A stretch of DNA of 64,000 bases from DAIDKA01 sp963726995 (lineage in GTDB: Bacteria > Pseudomonadota > Gammaproteobacteria > Steroidobacterales > Steroidobacteraceae). The stretch is from assembly GCA_963726995.1 (NCBI GenBank), contig CAVSEP010000004.1, positions 496,001 to 560,000 on the forward strand, given 5' to 3'. Both the position numbers and the translations under genes were made by a program. Under the pieces are notes generated by a model. The model saw nothing but the letters and a program-made list of their open reading frames with translations, was not told the origin of the DNA and did no database searches. Shown piece after piece: positions 50,656-59,507 of this stretch; the stretch's first letter is position 1; every line of letters starts with the position of its first letter.

Positions 50656-50785
50656 GACCAGGCCTTGGATGAGCGGTGCCCGCAGGGCCGCGCAGCGTGC
50701 CGCCGGATCTGCCGCCAGCGCCGCGAGCGGCCGTACCCAGCAGCGTGATCGCCAAACACAGTGCCGCGATTGTACCGTTGCGCAT
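50656..50785 (-). other. detached 5' segment of the 49180 tannase gene (signal peptide)
   Basis: ATG 50785 opens a typical Sec signal whose frame becomes Gly/Arg-rich nonsense after about residue 20, while the neighbouring frame continues with tannase-like sequence containing the first conserved Cys (AARCAALR). The gap to the arabinofuranosidase stop is then 29 bases, the normal operon spacing here. Confidence 0.6.
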
Positions 50786-50814
50786 GATGACCTCTTCGGT
50801 GTGGCTTGGGGGCG

Positions 50815-52395
50815 CTATTGCAGGTCCACTACAGCGACGGATTTGGCCGGCAGGGTCACAGACAGGACACCGCCCGCGGTTTGGCTGGCAAGCGGCTTCA
50901 CCACGACTGCATTCGGCTCCTCAAAACTGTTGATCGCATCCACGCCCGGCGCAGTGAGAGCTTGGGCCTGGGCGGTGTGGATCTGCATGCCGCTCAAGTG
51001 CGCGTGAATCGTCAGCGGCCGGGCGGGATCCAGATTGACGAGCGACAAGGCGACGTGGCCATTGGCCTGGCGGGCCGCGATGGCATCGAGCCTCGGCAGG
51101 TTCACGGCCTTGAAGCTGTAGCGGCCCGCATCAAAGCTGATGGGCAAGAGGTTCGCGCCCTGGAAGGGAACGTACATGTGGAATACGTGATACGTCGGTG
51201 TCAGAACCATGCGCGCGCCATCGGTCATGATCATGGCCTGCAGCACATTCTGCATCTGCGCGATGTTGGCCATGCGCACCCGGTCGGCGTGACGCGCAAA
51301 GATATTGATGTTCAGGGCGGCGAGGATGGCATCGCGCAGGGAATTCTGCTGCACGAGGAATCCCGGATTGGTGCCGGGCAGGGGGGCAAGCCAGACCCCC
51401 CATTCATCCACGGCGAGCGTCACTTTCTTCTCCGGGTCATAGCGGTCCATGATCGAGGAGTGCGCGCTGATGAGACCTTCCATGTGCAGCGTATCGGCGA
51501 GCAGCAGCGCATATTCGTCCTCGCCGAAGTGGGTGCTGGGGTGCGCCGGCGGCCAGCCCGCGGACGTGTACGAATGCAGCGAGACGCCTTCGATGTCCCA
51601 GGCCCAGACCTTCTCGTGCCAGGCCTTCATCACGCTCTCGAGGTAGTCGGTCTTGTTGCCGTCGGCGCCGACGGCGATGCGTTGCATCGCAAGCTCCCCG
51701 GTTTGCGCGGGATTGAAATTGTGCACGAAGCGGGCATAGGCGCGCATTTCATTCACGTAGTAGTCCGGTGAGAACGAGCCGCCACATCCCCAGCTCTCAT
51801 TGCCCAGCCCCAGGAACTTCACCCGGTAGGGCTGCGGATGCCCGTTGGCCGCACGTTCCTGGCCCGCGGTCGAGGTTGCAGCGGCCGTCATGTATTCCAG
51901 CCATGCGGCGGCTTCGCGCGCGGAGCCTGAGCCGACGTTGATCGACAGATACGCGTTGCTACCGATCTGGTCGATGAAGTCCATGAATTCATCAGTGCCG
52001 AAACTGTTCGGCTCCAGGGCGCCACCCCAGTTGGTGTTCACGGTGGACTTGCGGCTGGCCGCGGGTCCAATCCCGTCGCGCCAGTGGTACTCGTCGGCGA
52101 AACAGCCTCCGGGCCAGCGCACGTTGGGGACTTTGAGGGCGCGCAACGCGGCGACCACATCGCTACGGATCCCGCGGACGTTGGGGATGGTGGAGTCCTT
52201 GCCAACCCAGATACCGCCGTAGATTCCGGTGCCCAGATGTTCGGCGAACTGTCCAAACACGTCCGGACTGATGCGGGCGCCCGGATGAGCGGCATCGATG
52301 CGCACATCGACCGACTCGATCTGCGCGCTGGCGGCGGCACTGACGCACAGGAACACGACTGCGAGCCCCAGGGTTCTTAAGCTGAAATGGCGCAT
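50815..52395 (-). CDS. secreted alpha-L-arabinofuranosidase, GH51
   Basis: A 526-residue glycosidase with a Sec signal (LGLAVVFLCVSAAASAQIES). Family GH51 hallmarks are present: FGQFAEHLGTGIYGGIWVG, VRWPGGCFADEYHWRDGIGP, the acid/base Glu200 in LGLGNESWGCGG and the nucleophile Glu331 in LAVDEWGVW. It releases terminal alpha-L-arabinofuranose from arabinan, arabinoxylan or arabinogalactan, here in the periplasm or at the cell surface. It lies 33 bases after the pentonate dehydratase gene and before the tannase gene in a five-gene minus-strand operon, so de-esterification and arabinose release appear linked. Confidence 0.92.
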   Translation of the reverse strand: MRHFSLRTLGLAVVFLCVSAAASAQIESVDVRIDAAHPGARISPDVFGQFAEHLGTGIYGGIWVGKDSTIPNVRGIRSDVVAALRALKVPNVRWPGGCFADEYHWRDGIGPAASRKSTVNTNWGGALEPNSFGTDEFMDFIDQIGSNAYLSINVGSGSAREAAAWLEYMTAAATSTAGQERAANGHPQPYRVKFLGLGNESWGCGGSFSPDYYVNEMRAYARFVHNFNPAQTGELAMQRIAVGADGNKTDYLESVMKAWHEKVWAWDIEGVSLHSYTSAGWPPAHPSTHFGEDEYALLLADTLHMEGLISAHSSIMDRYDPEKKVTLAVDEWGVWLAPLPGTNPGFLVQQNSLRDAILAALNINIFARHADRVRMANIAQMQNVLQAMIMTDGARMVLTPTYHVFHMYVPFQGANLLPISFDAGRYSFKAVNLPRLDAIAARQANGHVALSLVNLDPARPLTIHAHLSGMQIHTAQAQALTAPGVDAINSFEEPNAVVVKPLASQTAGGVLSVTLPAKSVAVVDLQ

Positions 52396-52428
52396 GCGAT
52401 CTCTCCGCTAAGGAATGAGGTTCGAAGC

Positions 52429-54222
52429 TCAGTGGTTGTCGCGCGGCAAACCGGCGGTTTGTGCCAGGTGCTGAAACCGCTCGGAACCCTCCAGGATTGC
52501 CCCGGAATCTATCTGCCCCACCAGGGCGCGTTGGATCTGCTGCCAGGGCGTCTGGGAGGGCGGAATCGCAAAGCCGCCGGCGGCCTGCAGCGCCTGCCGT
52601 CTGGCAGCCAGCTCTGCGTCACTCACGAGCACATTGGCGGTGCCGCGGCGCAGATCGATTCGCACCCGATCCCCAGTCTTCAGCAAGGCAAGCCCACCCC
52701 CCGCGGCGGCTTCCGGTGAGGCATTGAGGATGGAAGGGGAGGCCGAGGTGCCGGACTGGCGCCCATCCCCGACGCACGGCAGGGCATGGATGCCTGCGTG
52801 GATCAGGTAGGCCGGGGGGCGCATGTTCACGACTTCGGCAGCGCCCGGATAGCCGATGGGGCCCGCCCCGCGCATGAACAGAATCGATTCAGGGAGGATG
52901 CCCAACGCCGGATCATCGATGCTGCGGTGATAGTGCTCCGGTCCGTCAAACACCACGGCGGGACCTTCAAACGCCTCCGGATCGGCCGGATTGCTCAAGT
53001 AGCGTGTCCGGAACTCCGGGCCGATGACGCTGGTCTTCATGATCGCGGCATCAAACAGATTGCCCTTGAGTACGATGAAGCCCGCCTTCGACATCAGTGG
53101 GGAGGTGAACGGATGGATGACCTTCTCGTCCTCGATCCTCGCCTCGCGGCAGTTCTCCCCGATGCTGCGCCCGTTGACGGTACGGGCCGTTTCGCGGATC
53201 AGTCCGTGCTGCATGAGCTCTCGGATGACCGCCGGGACTCCGCCAGCGCGGTAGAAGTCCTCGCCCAGGTACTCCCCGGCCGGCTGCAGGTTCACGAGCA
53301 GCGGTATGTCGTAGCCATAGGTCTGCCAGTCCTCGAGCGCCAGGCTGACGCCCATGTGACGCGCGATTGCCGCCAGGTGCATCGGGGCATTGGTCGAGCC
53401 GCCGATCGCGGAATTCACCACGATGGCATTGAGAAAGGCATCCCGCGTGAGGATGTCCGAGGGCTTCAGGTCTTCGTGAACCATCCGGACAATGCGCTTG
53501 CCGGTTCGGTAGGCCACCTCCTGGCGATCGCGGTAGGGTGCCGGGATCGCCGCCGAACCGGGCAGCATCATACCCAACGTTTCGGCGAGCGAGCTCATGG
53601 TGGTGGCGGTGCCCATGGTATTGCAGTAACCGGTCGAGGGCGCCGAGGAGGCCACCAGCCGAATGAACCCCTCATCGTCAATCTCCCCGGCTGCGCGCAT
53701 CTGGCGCGCCTTCCACACGATGGTGCCGGAGCCGGTGCGCTCGCCGCGATACCAGCCGTTGAGCATGGGGCCGACCGAGAGGGCGATCGCCGGGATATTC
53801 ACGGTCGCGGCGGCCATCAGGCAGGCCGGCGTGGTCTTGTCACAGCCGGTCGTCAACACAACGCCATCCAGCGGATAGCCGAACAGGGTCTCCACTAGCC
53901 CGAGGTAGGCGAGATTGCGATCCAGCCCTGCCGTGGGCCGCTTGCCGGTCTCCTGGATCGGGTGTACCGGAAACTCCAGGGCGATCCCGCCGGCTTCACG
54001 AATCCCTTCGCGCACCCGTTCTGCCAGCACCAGATGGTGCCGATTGCAGGGGGACAGGTCTGATCCGGTCTGTGCGATGCCGATGATCGGCCGGCCGGAA
54101 CGCAGCTCCTCGAGACTGATTCCGTAGTTCAGATAGCGCTCCAGATACAGCGAGGTCATGTCGATGTTCTGGGGATTGTCGAACCAGGCGCGGCTGCGCA
54201 ACGGCTTGGGGGAATCGGCCAT
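52429..54222 (-). CDS. pentonate dehydratase, IlvD/EDD family (XylD/L-arabonate dehydratase-like)
   Basis: A 597-residue Fe-S dehydratase. It follows the Caulobacter XylD pattern closely: RSRAWFDNPQNIDMTSLYLE, RPIIGIAQTGSDLSPCNRHH, DGVVLTTGCDKTTPACLMAA (cluster-binding Cys), STGYCNTMGTATTMSSLAE and GDGRQSGTSASPSILNASPE. These enzymes convert D-xylonate or L-arabonate, and sometimes D-galactonate or fuconate, to 2-keto-3-deoxy acids. In context, L-arabonate from GH51-released arabinose is most likely, and galactonate for DgoK is a second possibility. It is the third gene of the operon, 14 bases after the mutarotase. Confidence 0.9.
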   Translation of the reverse strand: MADSPKPLRSRAWFDNPQNIDMTSLYLERYLNYGISLEELRSGRPIIGIAQTGSDLSPCNRHHLVLAERVREGIREAGGIALEFPVHPIQETGKRPTAGLDRNLAYLGLVETLFGYPLDGVVLTTGCDKTTPACLMAAATVNIPAIALSVGPMLNGWYRGERTGSGTIVWKARQMRAAGEIDDEGFIRLVASSAPSTGYCNTMGTATTMSSLAETLGMMLPGSAAIPAPYRDRQEVAYRTGKRIVRMVHEDLKPSDILTRDAFLNAIVVNSAIGGSTNAPMHLAAIARHMGVSLALEDWQTYGYDIPLLVNLQPAGEYLGEDFYRAGGVPAVIRELMQHGLIRETARTVNGRSIGENCREARIEDEKVIHPFTSPLMSKAGFIVLKGNLFDAAIMKTSVIGPEFRTRYLSNPADPEAFEGPAVVFDGPEHYHRSIDDPALGILPESILFMRGAGPIGYPGAAEVVNMRPPAYLIHAGIHALPCVGDGRQSGTSASPSILNASPEAAAGGGLALLKTGDRVRIDLRRGTANVLVSDAELAARRQALQAAGGFAIPPSQTPWQQIQRALVGQIDSGAILEGSERFQHLAQTAGLPRDNH

Positions 54223-54236
54223 CGGGTTCCAGTGCG

Positions 54237-55400
54237 TCAGGGCGTGACGGAGAGGCGCAGGAGCATCAGGTGATGATAGGTGGATCCCGGGTCCAGGCGC
54301 GCCGAGTCGAATCTGGGTTCATTCGGGGCGTTGGGGAACTTCTGCGGTTCAAGCGCCAGGCCATCGCCCATGCGATACACGTGGCCGTGCTTGCCCACGA
54401 CGGTGCCGGCCAGGAAGTTGCCCGTGTACACCTGCAGCCCAGGTTCCGTCGACCAGACCTCCAACACTCGACCCGACTTCGGGTCCTCCAGGCGGGCGGC
54501 GAACTTGGGTGCGGCGGTCAGGCCGGCATCCAGGGCAAAGTTGTGGTCGTAGCCGCGGCCGGCCACGATTTGCGCATCGCGCCCGTCGCGGATGTCCTGA
54601 CCGAGCAGCCGTCCGTGCGTGAAATCAAACACGGTCCCTTTGACGGACTGCAGCACGCCGGTGGGAATCAGTGTGGCATCAACCGGGGTGTAGTGGCTTG
54701 CGGGAATCGTCAGGTGCTGATCGAGCACGCCGTATGGCGAGCCCTCTCCCGCCACATTGAAAAGCGAGTGGTTGGTGAGATTGACCACTGTGGGGGCATC
54801 GGTCGTGGCCGTGTAGTCGACACTGAGCACCCCTGCTTCATCCAGCGAATAGCGCTCCTTGACGTGCAAGGTGCCCGGATAACCCTGATCACCCGCGGGG
54901 CTCGTGAGCGTCAAGGTCACGCTGGCACTGGCGCCGGACTGGGTGGATTCGATCTGCCACACCCGTTTGTCAAAGCCCTGCGCGCCCCCGTGCAGGCTGT
55001 TGGGTTTGTCATTGAGCGAGAGCGAATAGGCCTTGCCCGAGAGGGTAAAGCGGGCGCCGGCGATGCGATTCGCGAAGCGGCCAATGGTGGCCCCGAAGTA
55101 GTTCGGATGCTGCACATAGCCGGCGAGGTCATCGTACCCCAAGGAAATGTCGGCCTGGTGGCCATGGCGGTCGGGGGCCAGGAGCGCCTGGAGGGTCGCG
55201 CCATAGGTCATGATGCGGGCACTGATCCCGTGCGAATTGCTCAGCGTGACGGCCTCGATGGCTGTGCCGTCGGGCAGGCTGCCAAAGGGCGCGCGCTGCG
55301 CGCTCGCGCCCCAGGTGGCCGCGGGGATGAGCAGCAGCACGGCGGCGGCGACTTTCGAGGTCAGACGCACGGGACTGTTACGTTCAGAACGAGGAGCCAT
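54237..55400 (-). CDS. secreted aldose 1-epimerase (mutarotase)
   Basis: A 387-residue protein with a signal peptide (VAAAVLLLIPAATWGASAQR). Mutarotase signatures: ISARIMTYGATLQALLAPDR, NYFGATIGRFANRIAGARFT (substrate-binding Arg), NKPNS-type NDKPNSLHGGAQGFDKRVWQ with a catalytic His, VNLTNHSLFNVAGEG with the second His, and GLQVYTGNFL with the catalytic Glu region. It interconverts alpha and beta anomers of galactose, arabinose or xylose, which helps feed beta-specific dehydrogenases or transporters. Second gene of the operon. Confidence 0.92.
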   Translation of the reverse strand: MAPRSERNSPVRLTSKVAAAVLLLIPAATWGASAQRAPFGSLPDGTAIEAVTLSNSHGISARIMTYGATLQALLAPDRHGHQADISLGYDDLAGYVQHPNYFGATIGRFANRIAGARFTLSGKAYSLSLNDKPNSLHGGAQGFDKRVWQIESTQSGASASVTLTLTSPAGDQGYPGTLHVKERYSLDEAGVLSVDYTATTDAPTVVNLTNHSLFNVAGEGSPYGVLDQHLTIPASHYTPVDATLIPTGVLQSVKGTVFDFTHGRLLGQDIRDGRDAQIVAGRGYDHNFALDAGLTAAPKFAARLEDPKSGRVLEVWSTEPGLQVYTGNFLAGTVVGKHGHVYRMGDGLALEPQKFPNAPNEPRFDSARLDPGSTYHHLMLLRLSVTP

Positions 55401-55422
55401 GTCGTTTCCTTAGTGTCATGCG

Positions 55423-56436
55423 CTAGGGCCGCTGCGCGCCCACGTCGTTGATATACAGCGAGTACACGCTGGTACTGGCGCAGATGAAGAGCCGGTTCTT
55501 CTTCGGACCGCCGAAGGTCAGATTGGCGGTGGTTTCGGGCAAGTGAATTTTGCCGATCAGGTCCCCATTGGGCGCCAGGCAGCGCACGCCATCCTCGCGC
55601 GCATCCCCCCAGCCGTAGCTGCACCAGACATTGCCGCTCAGGTCGGTGCGCACGCCGTCGGTTATTCCAGGCCCGAACTGCGCAAAGACGCGGCCGTTGC
55701 GCAACCGTCCGCCCTCCTGTTCGAACACCCGCATGTGCGAGGGACCGCCCGCCGCCAGGCCGCTGTCGATGAGATACAGGCGCGACTCATCCGGGGAGAA
55801 GGCCAGGCCGTTGGGACGCACGAAATCATCCGCCACCACGGTCGCAGCCCCGGTGTGCGGGTCCAGCCGGTAGACATTGGTCGGCAGCTCAAAGGGGCGT
55901 TGTGCCGAGGATTCGTAGTTGCCCTGAATGCCATAGCCCGGATCCGTGAACCAGATCGCACCGTCCCTCGACACCACCACGTCATTGGGCGAGTTCAAGG
56001 GCTTGCCACGATAGCGGTCAATCAGCACCGTGATCGTCCCGTCATGTTCAGTACGGGTGACCCGCCGGGTATCCTGTTCGCAGGTGATCAGGCGACCTTC
56101 ATTGTCGCGGGTATTGCCGTTGGCGTAGTTGCTCGGCTCGCGAAATACGCTGACGGCACCGTTCTCCTCGTTCCAGCGCATCATGCGATTGCTGGCCACG
56201 TCGCTCCAGATCAGGCAGCGCAGGTCGCGGAAATAGACCGGTCCCTCGCACCAGCGGCAGCCCGTGGCAATACGCTCTATGGCGGCGTTGCCGACGGCGT
56301 AAGCGAAGCGCTTGTCGAGCGCCTGGACATCCGGATCCGGGTAGTGTGGCGGGGTGCTCCAGTCTCGCGCCTCGCTGCCAAGGGGGGTCGCTGCGATCGC
56401 CAGCCCCATCGTCGACAGGAACCGCCTTCGGTTCAT
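55423..56436 (-). CDS. Tat-exported SMP-30/gluconolactonase-type lactonase
   Basis: A 337-residue six-bladed propeller. The ATG at 56436 is preceded by GGAGGAATGCCGCA, and MNRRRFLSTMGLAIAATPLG is a Tat-type signal. The metal Glu is E64 in RWCEGPVYFR; GKPLNSPNDVVVSRDGAIWF, VRPNGLAFSPDESRLYLIDS and GITDGVRTDLSGNVWCSYGW supply the Asn and Asp ligands seen in gluconolactonases. It opens an aldono-lactone to the aldonate, presumably outside the cytoplasm, implying a membrane or periplasmic sugar dehydrogenase. It is the first gene of the five-gene operon and stands 47 bases from the dyad box at 56483. Confidence 0.87.
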   Translation of the reverse strand: MNRRRFLSTMGLAIAATPLGSEARDWSTPPHYPDPDVQALDKRFAYAVGNAAIERIATGCRWCEGPVYFRDLRCLIWSDVASNRMMRWNEENGAVSVFREPSNYANGNTRDNEGRLITCEQDTRRVTRTEHDGTITVLIDRYRGKPLNSPNDVVVSRDGAIWFTDPGYGIQGNYESSAQRPFELPTNVYRLDPHTGAATVVADDFVRPNGLAFSPDESRLYLIDSGLAAGGPSHMRVFEQEGGRLRNGRVFAQFGPGITDGVRTDLSGNVWCSYGWGDAREDGVRCLAPNGDLIGKIHLPETTANLTFGGPKKNRLFICASTSVYSLYINDVGAQRP

Positions 56437-56482
56437 TGCGGCATTCCTCCCATGTTTGCGCTCGCGCTCCCGGTGATCGGGG

Positions 56483-56504
56483 GAGTATATACTCAGACAA
56501 ATAC
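56483..56504. promoter_or_regulatory. GAGTATATACTC palindrome + AGACAAATAC box
   Basis: A perfect 12-bp palindrome GAGTATATACTC (56483-56494) is followed directly by AGACAAATAC (56495-56504). The same 22 bases recur at 60051-60072. It sits between the minus operon (start 56436) and the plus gene at 56629. TATATA/TATACT may be the -10 element for either direction. Confidence 0.65.
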
Positions 56505-56628
56505 GACTGACAGGTCCGGTGGTGCTGCGGCCGTCGCCCCCAAGGGGTAGAGTCGGTCTTCGCCGCGTGCCGGGCACGCCGCGGCGAAGCCCAGGCGGTG
56601 TACGATGCGGACAGGAAAGGGGGGCGCG

Positions 56629-58008
56629 ATGATCCGTCGACACCAGGCAGGTTTCCTTTGGATGACTCGCACGGCGACCATCGTTGCCACAGTCGTGATC
56701 TGTTGCAGCGCGCCGCCGATTCGCGCACAGCTCAGCAGCGGACGCGGTGCGCGGGATCCTTTGCCGGCCGGGGTCATTGTGGGTTCCGAAGGCAAGGGCC
56801 TGTTCACCGGTGCCGGGGTGCCGCCCGGGAACACGCCGATTTTTGCGGCGCGGGACGGCGCCTCACCCCCTGGTGTCAAACCCCTGCCGATCGACATCTT
56901 TTCAACCAAGGATTTCTACCAGGATCGCAGCCTGTGGGCCGACCCGCGCTACTATCGCTGCAATTCCCCCGTCGGCATTGAACAGATCTGGGGTGCCTAC
57001 GAAGTGCCGCTGATCGGCAAAGACCCGCCGCGCAGTGCCGCGTGGGGCTACTGCGATCGGGACTACCCGCGCGCCGAGATCGTCAGCCCCTATCCGTTTC
57101 GGAGCGCCAAGGCGCATTTCGAGGCGTTGCGCCTGGCCGCGCAGGCGCACGGGGGTCCGACCCGGTATGCGCAGGGCGCGCCGCCGGACTGGAACGGCAA
57201 GTATCTGCGTGACCAGGCGAAGACTTCGACCTGGTATTTCGGCGCGGTGCTGCAGGTCCCCACCTACCTGTCCTTGCTGACGCCTGAATACCAGCAGCGC
57301 TTCGTGCAGCAGATGTATCACGATGCGGCCAATCAACCGGAGTGGCCCGGCGGGTATTGCTGGCCGGAAGGGTTCATGCGCCGGTTCGCGCAATACGGTG
57401 GTTATTCCATGAACCTGGTCGTCACGCGCGACCTGGTGCTCGACATGCGTGATGCCGCCGCAACCCTGATTACGCAGATCCACATCGGGCGTGACTTCAA
57501 CGAAACCGGCGCGGTACCGCGCCTCGGACCGCCGATCTCGCGCTGGTTCGGTGAGACCATTGGTTTCTGGGACGGCGAGGCCCTGGTGACCTGGACCTCC
57601 AATATCGAGGGCTGGATATCGCACGGCGGAGCCGAATTCAGCCATCAGCTGCAAACCATCGAGATCTACACGCCGCGCAAGGACGGCGGCGGCAAACTGA
57701 TCGGCCTGAGGCACGAGGCGATTTTGTATGACGCGGATGCGTTGGTCGATCCGGTACGCATCGTGCAGCTGTGGAACAAGGTCGGCGAGCTGAACCAGGG
57801 AAATCCGTTCGAAATTCTCGAATGCGTGCCGGCCGCCTATCCGGTCAACGGCGTAGCGACGCCCAAGCTGCCCGGTCAGACGTTTGAATACACCATACCG
57901 GATGTCTTCTCCCGGCCCTGGGCAAAGATCTGGGAACAATATTTTGAGCAGGGTATGAAGATTCCCCAGCCGCAGGATGACGTGTTCAATTTCGACAAAT
58001 CGAAGTGA
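56629..58008 (+). CDS. secreted protein of unknown function, long member of the 'GDTLVVET' group
   Basis: A 459-residue protein. The ATG at 56629, after AAAGGGGGG, starts a signal peptide (ATIVATVVICCSAPPIRAQ). Visible conserved parts are PIDIFSTKDFYQDRSLWADP, YYRCNSPVGIEQIWG, a Trp/Tyr-rich middle and GETIGFWDGEALVTWTSNIE, related to GHWEGDTLVVETNNI of the protein at 29283. I recognise no catalytic motif. It is transcribed divergently from the lactonase-arabinofuranosidase operon with the dyad box between them, so it is probably induced together with it and may act on the same plant polymer. Confidence 0.75.
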   Translation: MIRRHQAGFLWMTRTATIVATVVICCSAPPIRAQLSSGRGARDPLPAGVIVGSEGKGLFTGAGVPPGNTPIFAARDGASPPGVKPLPIDIFSTKDFYQDRSLWADPRYYRCNSPVGIEQIWGAYEVPLIGKDPPRSAAWGYCDRDYPRAEIVSPYPFRSAKAHFEALRLAAQAHGGPTRYAQGAPPDWNGKYLRDQAKTSTWYFGAVLQVPTYLSLLTPEYQQRFVQQMYHDAANQPEWPGGYCWPEGFMRRFAQYGGYSMNLVVTRDLVLDMRDAAATLITQIHIGRDFNETGAVPRLGPPISRWFGETIGFWDGEALVTWTSNIEGWISHGGAEFSHQLQTIEIYTPRKDGGGKLIGLRHEAILYDADALVDPVRIVQLWNKVGELNQGNPFEILECVPAAYPVNGVATPKLPGQTFEYTIPDVFSRPWAKIWEQYFEQGMKIPQPQDDVFNFDKSK

Positions 58009-58074
58009 CCATCATTAGGATTCCGCAGGTCCCGCCTCATGCGCCAGAAAGCCCGGGTGCTGCAGGCAGCCGCA

Positions 58075-59448
58075 CTAATCCAGCCTGAATACCGCGCAGC
58101 CATGCGCGGCTAAATCCAAAGAGAGCTGCGCGGAAATCGGGCTTACCTGCCCGCTCCACAGATCGCGAGCGACGTGGCGAGTGCCAAGGCCCAACTCGGC
58201 CCAGGAGGCTGAACGATGCGCCGGGGCATCCGCGAGATTGAATATCGCCAGGTAGCGGATGGGTTGGGCCCTGGGACCCTCGAACGCCAGCCAGGCCCGG
58301 TAGTTCTCGAAGCCGGGTGGCAGTGCGATCGGGTGGTTCCCCCAGGCTTTCTGATTGATGCGAATCACGGCGCGGTTTGTGATGAGGCGCTGGGTGGCGG
58401 CATCCAATTCGGTCAAGTTCGCGCCGAGTATGAGCGGTGCGCGGGCGATGGCCCACAAGGTGAACTGGGTCTGCGCTTCCTCGGGCGTCAGGCGGCTGTT
58501 GCGCGGTTCGCCCCAGCCGGGATTGGGTCTAAGGGCGCCAAACGGCAGCATGTCCGCGTCGGGCCAGGCGCCGGGGGCAGCGATCGGATTCCACTTGGCC
58601 AGGTTGTCGAAGGCTCCCAAGATGCCAAAGGGGAAGCTGGCCGGATGGATGTCGCCGTCCAGTCGCCAACCGTCCCAGACATCGTTGGAGATCCGCCACA
58701 ATTGGGCGAGGCCTTTCACGAATTGCGCCCGCTCCAGGGGAGTGGGACCCGGAGAGAGGCTCAGGACGATGGGGCGACCGGCTTTCTGGATGGCCTCATG
58801 GATCTGGCGAATCTCGGTCGGCCTGAAGGGGTGCGCCGAAATGCAGTCAACCTTCAGAAAGTCGACGCCCCACTGCGCGTACAGCCGCAGCATGGAGTCG
58901 TAATAGGCCTGGCCGGCTGGATTGTCCCGGACGCCGAAATTGCCATCGTCCCAGGGACAGGTCTCGCTGGTATCGGCCGCATCGGCGGCATGGAACGCCG
59001 TTCCGGAAACGGGCGAGTTCTTCTCGACGGCTTGTTTCGGGATCCCGCGCACGATGTGCAGGCCGAATTTCAATCCGCGGCTGTGAACCCAATCGGCCAG
59101 AGGTTTGAAGCCGGCACTGTCCGCAGCGGAAGGGTAGCGCTCGATCGCCGGAATCAACAGCCCGGCGCCGTTCAGCTGGTAACCGCGCTCAACCCGTTTG
59201 ACGCCGCGCGGATTGCCCATGTACCAACCCTCGTCGATCACCGCGTAGGTCCAGCCGTAGGAGCGCAACTCGGCCAGCTTGGCGACATTGGTCTTGAAGG
59301 CCTGCTCATCGAGGGTGAAGCCGTAGGCGTCCCAGCTGTTCCAGCCCATGGGCGGACTGGCTGCCAGAGCTGCCGCGGTGGCTCGGCCACCGGTCGACAA
59401 CAGGCAGGCCAGCATCAGTGCCAAGGCGTGGAATTGCTGCCGGATCAT
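58075..59448 (-). CDS. secreted GH27 alpha-galactosidase (or beta-L-arabinopyranosidase)
   Basis: A 457-residue glycosidase with a signal peptide (LALMLACLLSTGGRATAAAL). GH27 signatures: ASPPMGWNSWDAYGFTLDEQ, YAVIDEGWY, GLKFGLHIVRGIPKQAVE, the nucleophile Asp201 in DFLKVDCISAHPF and the acid/base Asp256 in WRISNDVWDGW. The C-terminal beta-sandwich is present. It releases alpha-galactose from galactans or galactomannan side chains; some GH27 members act on beta-L-arabinopyranosides instead, which sequence alone does not settle. It follows the small secreted protein gene by 59 bases on the minus strand and converges on the gene ending at 58008. Confidence 0.9.
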   Translation of the reverse strand: MIRQQFHALALMLACLLSTGGRATAAALAASPPMGWNSWDAYGFTLDEQAFKTNVAKLAELRSYGWTYAVIDEGWYMGNPRGVKRVERGYQLNGAGLLIPAIERYPSAADSAGFKPLADWVHSRGLKFGLHIVRGIPKQAVEKNSPVSGTAFHAADAADTSETCPWDDGNFGVRDNPAGQAYYDSMLRLYAQWGVDFLKVDCISAHPFRPTEIRQIHEAIQKAGRPIVLSLSPGPTPLERAQFVKGLAQLWRISNDVWDGWRLDGDIHPASFPFGILGAFDNLAKWNPIAAPGAWPDADMLPFGALRPNPGWGEPRNSRLTPEEAQTQFTLWAIARAPLILGANLTELDAATQRLITNRAVIRINQKAWGNHPIALPPGFENYRAWLAFEGPRAQPIRYLAIFNLADAPAHRSASWAELGLGTRHVARDLWSGQVSPISAQLSLDLAAHGCAVFRLD

Positions 59449-59507
59449 CGGTGCAAATCCATTACTTCCATGCGGGAACGCCGTGGAGCACGGTCCGGGG
59501 CCCCTCG

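Noticed and set aside
52786..55451. Plus-strand open frames opposite the dehydratase and mutarotase genes
   Set aside because: Antisense to strongly conserved enzymes; no signatures, biased composition.
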